Assembly (NCBI GenBank): GCA_037074765.1
Contig: JBAMDO010000021.1
Coordinates: forward strand, 256,001-320,000
DNA length: 64,000 nucleotides
From: Mansonella perstans
Taxonomy: Eukaryota > Nematoda > Chromadorea > Rhabditida > Onchocercidae
Direction of reading: 5' to 3'
Shown: positions 41,776 through 51,800 of the stretch, one piece after another
Layout: each line of letters begins with the position of its first letter
Numbering within the stretch: the stretch's first letter is position 1
Notes under the pieces: generated by a model
Told to the model about the DNA's origin: nothing
The model's input: the letters and a program-made list of their open reading frames with translations, nothing else
Databases searched by the model: none
Translations under genes and position numbers: made by a program

Positions 41776-44700
41776 GCCTTTGTTGTTGAATTTTTAGAAT
41801 TTTTTTTTGTTTAATTTTTTTTTTGTTGAATTTTTCCAGGATTTGAATTTTGTAACCGTTATGCTTGCTGTTTGAGCTAATACTTTTTTATGGGTTGCGA
41901 CAACGTTTTCTCTGATTTTATTTTTGGAAGATGAAATGCTAAATCTTATATGTTGATTTTTTTTTTGGCCTGATGCTTTTAATTCGATGCTAATTTCCTT
42001 AGATTTGTTAATTTTTTTATACCATTGAAAAGGAACACAATGAAAGATCCATCATCACTGACAAAGTTTAAAGTCAGGTTCTTAAAGGGAACTTAGCAAT
42101 GATATGGAAGTGTTGTCGGTATTCACTAGAAGCATATAGAGTAGTAGTTATGATAGTTTATTAATCATTTAGGTTTTTTTCCTGGATTTTCCCTGGATTT
42201 AAATTTATATTTAAGTTTTTCTTATTTTTTTTTTACTTCAATTTTTTTATTTTTTAATTTTATAACTTTTTTCTAGGTTTTCCTTGGATTTAAATTTATA
42301 TTTGATCAAAGATCAATTTTTAATTGCATCATTTAGAAACAAAGAAAAAAACTGTATATATGAATTTTTATTAAAATTCTAAGTTTCTCGATATTTGGCC
42401 AAATCATATTCGTGTAGTGCAATGATTTATGTGTAAATCTGTTATTTTTTCTTAAGATTATTATAAAATCGCACTAATGGTATAATATAAAAATTGTTTT
42501 ATATGATATGCAAATCAACAAAGCGAATGTTTTTTTTTCGTCCTAGAGATTTGTAGCTCTCTAAAATATAACGAAGTAAATCTTCCATTCACGCTTTATC
42601 ATCATTGTAAGAATTGTAAGTAAATCATACGCTTTATCGTCAGTAAGAACTGAAATAGCGCAGCCATTTAGAAATGGTATTTATATTGTGAAAATCGGAT
42701 AATTTGTTAATTAGTTTTGCTAAATAATTTCTTTTTAGAACTGGTTTCGAGCAACTTCTGAAAGCAGCATCGAAAGTACGGTGTAATGCGATAGGAATGG
42801 ACTGATGAAGTTCAAGTTGATGGCGTAGCATTTGTATTTCTTATGCTTCATTATGTACTTCGTTTATTGTATATCAAAATATTTGAGTGAATGGATTAGT
42901 TCATGTTTTTTTTTCTAATTTTTTTTTTTTTTTATCATACATTATGCACCTCAATTTTTGTTGCATTTAATTCAAAATTCAAAAATTTGATTCAAAAAAT
43001 TCAAAAACGTAAGGATCTAGGGAAATGCAGATGAGTGGGAGACTGAATTTTTCTTATTTTTACCGAAGAGGAAGAATGGATGCCTAAATTACCTAAATTA
43101 GATTAGTTAACGAACCTTTGTTTTGGCCTTTTTCATCTAATTTAAAATTTAGGGTGGTTTTGCATCTTTTGGATTGGTCTACCACCTGGAATCGCCTTTG
43201 GATTTTGATCGATTTCCTAAAATCATTTGTTTAATCATCGATCTTTTCACAATAGAGGGAAAATTATTAGATGGAAGATAACTATGAAATATATTTTTTC
43301 AAAAAATTGAAATACATTTTTTCACAGAATATTCTTGAACTATTTTCTTTTTTTCTTCCTTCTTCCTTCGCCGCTTATTCCCAGGAAAGGAAAAAAGCAG
43401 GTTACCTGGTTGATGATAAAAGGAGACACCTGGATTCTTCCTTCTTCCTTCGCTTATTCCCAGGAAAGGAAAAAAGCAAGTGGTCACCTGGATGATGATA
43501 AAGGGGACAGTGTGCTTAAATTTTACAGTTGACAACTGTCTAAAAAACTATTATTGATCGATTGTAAGTTTTTTTGTTATTATTTTCCATTATTTAATGA
43601 TTTCAGCAATTGTTTGTATTTTATTATTCTGATATTATTAGGGCACGCTGCACACAGATTGCAGCATTATTAACTGCCAAATACACAATTTATCAAAATA
43701 TGTACATTCTTTAATTAATTGGTTAGCTGGAATTTGATTGATGAATTGCTGCTGCAATCCAATTCATCCTTTCAGAAAGAAGAGAGAGGTTTCCAATTGT
43801 GCAATATTTAATCAATCATTTTAGACAATTATTTTCATGAAGGGGGCGAAATTCAGAAAAGAGAGAATTCCAACTGAAATACTTAATCCCTTTAGAAAAT
43901 TGTTTTCAGAAAGGGAGAATCTTGGATCTTGAATCCTTTTAGAAAATTATTTTCAGAAGTTCAGAAAGGGCGAACTTGATCAGATCTTGATTTCTTTTTC
44001 TTTTTTTTTTTTTTGGAGTATTTGGGTAACAATTTCTTGTATGTCTTTTTTTAATTAATTCATTTAGGAGGAAAGGATGAAATGGAGAGATAAATGAAGG
44101 TTTTTTGATGATTTTTATTTCATACTTTGCTTGCTAATATCTTTTTTTTTTAATATTTGCAGTTATATTGTGTTTAGTTGGAATTGAATTGTTTATTTGG
44201 GGTTTTCTTTTTTTATGGTATGCGAATTTTTCTTAAACCATTCCTTGGAGAGCAAATATTTAATAATTTTAAAAGATATGTGTGCGTAACTGCGTAACAA
44301 TGGTTGAGTCAAAAATTTGATTTAGTTTCAATTTTTTCAAGTTGTATTTTTAATAATTCAATTTTAATATGATAATGAAACTAGAATTTTCTACAAATTT
44401 CTACAATTTATATAATCAGTTGTGCTCATTTTATTGGGATTGTTAGGTAAGTAACTGAATTTCTTGAATTGAATTTAAATAATTGTTTCTGAACAATTAA
44501 TGATTTGAATAATTGCTGGAGTGAGTATCTTCTAGCTTCAAGCAATCAATAAGATATGTGTTTTCCTAAATTCCTCAAACATTTCCACTTGGCTCTTCTT
44601 GACTATGAAATGATGAGGGCTCCATCATTGTTTTGTCATTTGATAAGAATAAATTTGACCAATGAATGACCAATGAATACTGTTGTCAAGGGTTCTTTTA

Positions 44701-45445
44701 TTATGTACACTTTTACATCACATCGTATCATATGTCATCAATTATTTATTTCGTTATTACGATTATTTTTCATTTGTATGTTAAGCGGTTTTTATCTAAT
44801 CGCTTACTACTAGTGCCTAAAATGCTCTACAGTACAACAATTCGAAGTAATAATTATTCAGACAAATAACAATCACGAACAAATGTTTGTTTGCTATATT
44901 TTCCATATGGTCATCGGTAAATGAATTTTTTATCAAGTGGATGCTAGCATTTTCAACCATATCCGTGGTAGATGTCTCATCTTGTCACATAAATTTCAAG
45001 ATTTCATTTTACATTCGGATTTCTCATTGGTTGTCATTGAATTAATAATTTCAATGCTTTCCAAAATATATAGGAAGCTTTTAAAAACTACTTGGCTCTC
45101 AACTCACTAGGTTTTTTTTAGCATTGTTTCTTTAAAGCTTTCAAATTTCTTAAATTAGGAATAATTTGATTTTTCTTTCCTTGAAGTAGTTAGCTAAGCC
45201 AAGTAGTAAAAGTAAAGTTCACATAGTTCATTTTTTGGAACTCTTGCTAATTGCTTTAATTAAATGACATTTACTCACATTAATTGCATCTCACATATGC
45301 CGAATTTGTGCAACAATTTATTGGCCATTTTCAAGTAACTCCCAAGCGAGATGTATCAGTTGCAAAATGGCCCTATGTTTATAAACCAGCTCTCTGTGAT
45401 GCATTGATTGGTTGCAAAGGAAGAGTATGTGGTCAAATTGGAGAA
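41776..45445. other. Intergenic region downstream of the PWWP gene
   Basis: About 3.7 kb, very T-rich, with no recognised gene. A tandem duplication lies at 43350-43510. Between 43757 and 43990 there are several related TTCAGAAAG(A/G)G segments. The small open frames here are repeat-derived or chance. Confidence 0.5.
43350..43510. repeat. 75-bp tandem duplication
   Basis: Two copies share CTTCCTTCGC, GCTTATTCCCAGGAAAGG, AAAAAAGCA, CACCTGG and GATGATAAA in order. Confidence 0.85.
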
Positions 45446-45673
45446 TTAGACAGTTGTAGAGCGAACATTAGGATTGTATAGGACGGAGTTGGGTTGGTGG
45501 TTATAGGTAGTCTGGTTTTGATTGTGAGGGATTGGGATGCCAGAGTGAGGTTCACGTTCCGATTCCAGAATTTGATATCCGATAATTTCACTTGCTTCTG
45601 TACCATGTGTTCCGGATAATGTGTTGATAATGGTGAAGCAGATTAGCAGTAGGTAAAGCCTGGAATTCTCTTT
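45446..45673 (-). CDS. Candidate 3' exon of a small secreted protein
   Basis: A 228-base open segment starts after a CAATCAG acceptor and encodes 75 residues to a TAA at 45446-45448. It contains a hydrophobic run (RLYLLLICFTIINTLSG) like a signal peptide, then a polar Pro/Asn/His-rich tail (GIPIPHNQNQTTYNHQPNSV). It lacks its own ATG, so an upstream exon would be needed, and I could not identify one. AATAAA on the minus strand (45317-45322) lies 125 bases past the stop. It does not match any family I recognise. A plus-strand open frame (45284-45481) abuts it and could instead be the real signal. Confidence 0.28.
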   Translation of the reverse strand, partial: KENSRLYLLLICFTIINTLSGTHGTEASEIIGYQILESEREPHSGIPIPHNQNQTTYNHQPNSVLYNPNVRSTTV

Positions 45674-46046
45674 CTGATTGCAGCAATATTTTTAGGTTAT
45701 GCGATCTAAATTACGTGAAGATATGCTTCAAATATATTAATCTTATTAAATGCACGTGTTTTAGCTTTACTTCACAATTTGAAAATTTTGAAATGTAAAG
45801 AAAGGCAAGACAAAATAATGTTTGAAACGTGCATTCCTTGTTGATTTGAACATTCTTTAATTAAGGAAGTTGTTCGATTTAATGGTGGTGTTTGTTAGGT
45901 TTATTATTGCAGTGGAGTAAAAGAGTATCTAGTTTGGGAAGACGGGTGATGTTAAAGAACGGTCATTGAAGGTCATTGATGATAGTGGTGGACATCGGTG
46001 TCAGTGTGTATGTTTTTGTTTAAGGTTTTTGTTCCTCGTAACAATA
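45674..46046. promoter_or_regulatory. rpl-32 upstream region
   Basis: About 370 bp before the rpl-32 start codon. TGTTTAAG at about 46015-46022 is a likely acceptor for a trans-spliced leader, leaving a 5' UTR of about 24 bases. No TATA box is obvious. Confidence 0.35.
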
Positions 46047-47538
46047 ATGGTTTTGGTGGATGGAAAAAGGGTGAAAATTGTAAAGAAGCATAGGCGTCGC
46101 TTCACAAGACACGAATCTGATCGTTACCATCGTTTACGTCCAAATTGGCGCAAACCTAAGGTTTGTTTTGCGAATTCTAATTCTAATTTCTATTATGCCA
46201 ATTCCTTCCCGAAAGACAAAGAATTGCTAGTTTATCTTTTTGTTAGCAGATTAATCAGAGTGTTTGATGGTATATTTGATGATAGGTCTGGAACAGATTC
46301 ACTTCTTAGGCAAGATTAAAATTCGCTACACTTTGTAAAATGAGGCAGAAATAAAAAGAAGGGAAGATAATCCTCGTTTCTTGTACTTTGAAGTATATTA
46401 TTATGTAAGTTAAAGCAGAAAAAAATTATCGATTCAAGTAGTTATTTTTTTTTCACTTCTGATATAATATATAAAAATAAAAATGTTTTATCAGTCGAAT
46501 GAACAGTATAGAACATCTTTTAGTTAGGCACTATTTATGGACTGAATTGAATTACAAAATTAAAATTCGCTCCACATTTTTAAAATGAGGCAGAAATGAA
46601 AGGAAAGGAAGATAATCCTTCTTTTTCGCAGAATTTTATGCTGATATGGCTGATCAGATTATTATATATTAAAAAAAGTAATTCCCTGAAAGCTAAAAAT
46701 TTTTCCATTTACTATATTATGAAAACTGGTGATAATGGTTAGTATCATCTCATAACCTAAAACTTAGTTTTTTTCCTCTGTGCACGTGCTAAAAATTATT
46801 ATTTTAATTGTTATGAATTTGTAGCGGTAAGGAAGAACACTTAAAGTAATAATAGGTGGCTGAGGTGTCAGGTGTTGAGAGCCAGAAATAACAGACACTA
46901 TTTTTAAGGGTATTGATAATCGTGTCCGAAGAAAGTTCAAAGGACAGCGCCGTATGCCGAAAATTGGTTATGGTAATGCTAAGGCGACACGACATATGCT
47001 ACCTAATGGATTTAGGAAAGTAGTCATACACAATGTTAAGGTTGGTTTTGTATAATATTCGGTAATTTACTGATTTTCTTGGAAGGCGTTTTGTTAGTTC
47101 CACGTATTATAAAAGCACTCAGAACACTGTCTGTTATTCCTCTATCACTTCATTTATACGGTTACGTGCTCTAACTAGCAGAATTTCATTAAATCGTAGA
47201 AATCCGCATAAATTAATTGACAACTTTCGGAACTTAGTTAAATTTCAATGAAGAACATCTGTTGTATTGTCACAGCTACTAATATTCCTACACTGCATCG
47301 TGTTTTATTGTCACTACTACTAATATTCTTAACTGCATATAGCTAGAACAATAACAGTAAGGATTGGTCGGGATTTTAGGATTTGGATATGTTGTTGATG
47401 CAAAATAAGAGATTCGCTGGTGAAGTGGCGCATGATGTATCATCGAACAAACGGAAGAGTATTGTGGAACGAGCGCAACAGCTTAACATTAAATTGACCA
47501 ATGGTCATGCAAGAATTAGATCTGAGGAAAATGAATAA
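46047..47538 (+). CDS. rpl-32: 60S ribosomal protein eL32
   Basis: Structural protein of the large cytosolic ribosomal subunit. Three exons: 46047-46160, 46909-47040, 47380-47538, giving 134 aa (human RPL32 135). Characteristic segments are [76 protein letters not shown] and [19 protein letters not shown], ending in RIRSEENE. The frame is open further upstream to 45966, but those residues are not family-like, so the ATG at 46047 is used. The stop codon is embedded in AATAAATAAA (47534-47543), which would serve as the polyadenylation signal and leave almost no 3' UTR. Two related segments of about 70 bp lie in intron 1 at 46318-46387 and 46558-46625. Confidence 0.97.
46318..46625. repeat. Direct repeat pair in rpl-32 intron 1
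   Basis: 46318-46387 and 46558-46625 share AAAATTCGCT, AAAATGAGGCAGAAAT and GGAAGATAATCCT in the same order, separated by about 170 bp of unrelated sequence. Confidence 0.75.
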
Positions 47539-47543
47539 ATAAA
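47534..47543 (+). terminator. Polyadenylation signals overlapping the rpl-32 stop codon
   Basis: Two overlapping AATAAA motifs (47534-47539 and 47538-47543). The first includes the TAA stop. Confidence 0.55.
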
Positions 47544-48883
47544 TTGATTCCAAACAGAATTTAATGAATGGTGGGATAGTTGTTGTTAAAAGAAAAGAAA
47601 TTCTAGTATTTTGATTGTTTTTCACTACTAAAATGAAAATTAGAACAGGGTAATTCTGACTTCTTAGTGTATGCTTTTTTCTGTTTTACATTTGTCGTTT
47701 TCCTTGGATTTGGATTTGGATTTGTTAAGTAAAATACTGTTTCTTTTTTTACGCATTATTATGGCCGCATGAATGATCTAGATTTCTCTAGAAACGTGGA
47801 AAGAAACTTCCTTTATCTACTACTTCCTTCTGTCCAAATTTATTATAGCAGATACGTAAATTAAAATTTCGATTTCTTGCAAAGTGAATCAACTGATTTC
47901 ATTAGTTGTGGTAAGATTTTTTTGCAAATCATTTATTGGAATAATTATATGGATAACGAAATAAGCGGAATAACAGTTTGGGAAAAGAAATAAAACAATT
48001 CGTGTGTGTGCACTGCACCACCACCAAATCGAATGACATAAAATAGGAGAACTGTATTGTATCACATAGTGGTTGTCTGAAACTACGTGTTTAAAGTGTT
48101 TTGGGTGATGTCAGGTTTCCAGTTGTGTCCTGGTTATCCATCCATATTTTTTGGTATGCCATTCTTTTAAGAGTTCGATTGATAGTTGCATCGGTAGAAA
48201 AAAAACGGATGTTTTTGTGGTGCCCTTTGTGGCCTTGATAAAATCATATACAAGAAAGTTTTAAAAACTATTAGTTGAATTTTTTTTTTACCCATCACGA
48301 AATTATTCTGGTGATGCCAGGTGTTTGATTGTTGCGAATACTTCATTATCCATTTATATGAGATATTCTGGTGATGCCAGGTTTTGGTTGCAGCGAATAT
48401 CTGATTATCCATGAACTGAATTTTTTGGTATGCCATTCTGCGGCGGACATGAACGGACATATGAACCGGCTACCATTTTAAATCAATGGTGATTTGGATA
48501 CCATTATCGACAGATGTGATGACTCGCTTCTAGTCATCCGTTCGTGTTACTAATTACCTACACACTGTAACCTATCAATATATACAAATTCAATTATGTT
48601 AAGAGAAAAGAAACAAAGTGTATAATGGATTCAAACTTTTGGAGGTTAATGCGGAAACAAAGATTTCCGAAAAGTTCATATTGGAAGCTCCTAATAAGAT
48701 TCAGGGAATTATTGTGATGCATGCGAACATCGGCCCATCTTCTCCATATTACTTCTTGACTTAATGGTAATTTCTTGTTTCGCAACATTTTGTTTCTGAA
48801 ATTATGAGTTATATAATTACACCTTCTTTCGAATTATATCATCAAGCTCTATAATAACGCATAAAAACACATATCAAACTAAT
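47539..48883. other. Convergent intergenic region between rpl-32 and clsp-1
   Basis: About 1.3 kb with no gene seen. Tandem units with ATTCTGGTGATGCCAGGT and TTATCCAT lie at 48303-48420. A diverged copy sits at about 48100-48165, and a TTTTTTGGTATGCCATTCT element occurs twice (about 48147 and 48420). Confidence 0.6.
48100..48445. repeat. GGTGATGCCAGGT repeat cluster
   Basis: Two near-identical units of about 60 bp at 48303-48364 and 48365-48420, plus one diverged unit near 48100. A related GGTGATAACGCCAGGTGTTG occurs at about 54790, so the family is dispersed. Confidence 0.7.
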
Positions 48884-51800
48884 CTATTGCTTATGAAAAT
48901 CAAACTTGCATAATGGAACCTCGGTATGTTGTTTATTTCCATGTGTGCTAATTGGGCCTGCGGGTTTTGTGTATGGCGTGATCTTAGTCTGATTCAACAC
49001 TTGAGATAACGATTTGCGATGATGCAAGAGAGAATTCTTGCAAAGTGAAGCCTCTACTATCCTTTCATGCGACTGGCTGCTATTCCCATCCAAACCTGCA
49101 ATCCCTGTAAGAATAACAACCAGTCCATGCCAATAGTAAACTAATTACTTGAAAGGAAAAGCGTTGAAAATGTCAAGAACGAAAGTGACCGTTAGGCTGG
49201 TCATTTAGTCAACTACTTGAAAGGAGAGACGTCGTTGAAAATGCGAAGAAAGCGACCATTAGGCTGATCTTTAGAAATATTCAAAAAGTGTGGTAATGGT
49301 ATGTAAATTCAGACACTTATGCAAAGAAGTGCATAAATATGCCAACATGCATACAATCATCTCAGTAATGTAAATCCAAAAATTGGAAAATTTCTGGAAT
49401 TGAGATCCATCATAAAGCGGAGGCCTTAGATACTTACTTCCTTTATTGATGACTTGTGAAGCAGCTTTCAGCAGTAAATTTGTTCCCTTCATTGAAACTT
49501 CATTTTCAACATGCAATTCAGCCTTCTGGAAAAAATTAGAGAAGTAAATAAAATATTATGCTAATAAAGACAACCAAGTTTGGCAAGAAATGTTTTTTAA
49601 TGCATGATGACTTTTGCGATGTGAAAAACGCAGTCAGCTAGTATTACCTATCAAGTCAAAAAGTGGAAAAAGAAATTAGTAAATTAGTAAATGATTACCT
49701 GAAGAAATCAATACATTGGTAAATGATTAGTAAATTAAGAAATTAGTAAATGATTACCTTTTGTTCTATCTTCCATTTCGATATCTCCCGACGTCTTTTA
49801 CACAGCTCACCGTCATCAACTTCTGTAACATCTTCTGGGTCAACAGAACTTAGTTCTTGTTCAGTTTCTTTCTCTAAATCCTCACTTTTTGCTTGACGTA
49901 ATTTGAAGCGGAAAGTACGATCTGTTGCATCCGCAAGATCGCCATCAATAAGAAGCCGATCTTTCCAATACAATAACTTTCTATTTTCCTCCTCCTGTTG
50001 AATTTAACAACTCTTTATTTTTCAATATATTGATACAAAAATTATTAATCCGAAAACCAATAATGCTTGTTGAGATTTTTGTAAAAAAAAGCAGAAATTT
50101 ACAAAAACCGACTGAAAAAAAACCAATCGCATTCCAAAAGTAATTTCAAAATTTTAAAGGATAATGAAAGCACTAAAAAAATCCCACTTGTTGCTGTTTC
50201 AACCATTGCTTATGAAGCTGATCTCTGATGGTTTCATCGTCTGGAAGTTCATCATCATTATCCCCTTCTTCAGCTTCGTAAACATTCGGCTGATCTTCAT
50301 CATCATCATTTTCATCACTTCCCATATCATCCCCTGACAATGCAGCCTCTTCTTCGATATACTCAAATCTGAAATTGAAATTTCCCATGCGCTCATTCAA
50401 CCTGAAATCATGCTTTTCATAAAAAATGCATTCAACTTGGAATCACACTTCTCATACAAATGCACTCAACTTGGAATCGCACACTTTTCATAAATAAAAA
50501 ACGAAAAATATTAAAAGATTATTAACCTCCTTTTTTTCCGTTCTTGCGCACTTTGCAATTTATGAAATACTTTCAATTCATCATCACTGGAACTTTCAGT
50601 TTCTTCCAGCCCATCATCATCAGCCTGCTGATTCTAAAAGAGTTTCAATTTAACTTGAATAAATTTTGGCATATAAATTTATTTATAAGAATTCAGCCAA
50701 ACAGTTTTCAGCCAGACACCCCTTAAAATGTTTCTGAATTGGTAGACTCATACATGAATACATGCTGATGCTGATGTTCGTATAAATTTAATATAATGTA
50801 GACGTCTGAAATGTCAACTATGTCATCAACATCACAACTACGCTGAAATTGCTTTATTGTAAAACTGTCTTATCTAAAGAAAAAAAGCTGCAACCTCCTC
50901 GTCGCTTGCAACATCAGTCGGATGAATTTCATCCTTGTTGCAATCATCACCTTCATCACCGAACAAAATACTGCCCGTGATGTCATTAATTCCTTCGAAT
51001 TGATCTTTACTTCCGTTTAGCAATGCATTAACATCATCACCATCACCAAAGCTACTTTCTTTCTTATGACCTGAGCATGTTTCAGCGTTGTCTTCTCTAT
51101 TGTCATTGTCATCATTTTCAAGATCTTGAACATCTTTTACTGACTTCGCAGCACCAGTGCCACCACCGCATTCCTTTTTTTCCTCTTCATCATCACTATT
51201 ACTGGGTGTGAACACTAAATGGCGTTTTCTAGGCTTCTTATGACGCTTTATTAAGTTGTCTTCATAGTCGTCATCATCTCTGCCGTTGCCACCACCACTG
51301 ACATCTATTAAAACCCTAAATCAACTTGAATTTCTTCAAGTTCTCCCATTAACATATGCATAAGGACAATCAATACAAAAATAACATCTTATCATTATTA
51401 CTGCGCTAGCTAGCTGATTTCTAGATACCAGAAGATTATATATTGGGGAAAAAAATCATCCACAAGTATTTCAAATCATGTAAAATATGTACGGAGTTCT
51501 CTCAATGACATTAGCTATCAGGAAATCCCATCTTTTCAAAAGCTGAGAAAATAAATAAATAAAATTATTTTCTAAAAATGAAATTGCCATAAAGTTGGCT
51601 CTTCGTCTTTTCCTCCTTTTCTCCGTCAAAGCCGAAACATAAATCAAACCGTTTACTCTACCTTAGTCTATCCTGCAAAAGGTCGCCTAAGTTGTGTATG
51701 AGCAAATGAATATGGATTCAAATAATATCGAAAATAACTACTTCTCGGCGAATTTGATATGCTCTTCAGGCTTGCTCTTCTCTTCAGGATATTCGAAAAT

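Noticed and set aside
43271..43535. Overlapping open frames on both strands at the 75-bp duplication
   Set aside because: They are open only because the duplicated unit lacks stops; no homology and no splice structure.
45966..46046. N-terminal extension of 27 codons in front of rpl-32
   Set aside because: eL32 proteins begin close to the second methionine. The extension is Cys/Phe-rich and unlike the family, and a likely trans-splice acceptor lies between.
46161..47379. Possible intronic snoRNAs in rpl-32
   Set aside because: Ribosomal protein introns often host snoRNAs, but I found no convincing pair of C and D boxes or H/ACA structure. Only isolated TGATGA-like strings are present.
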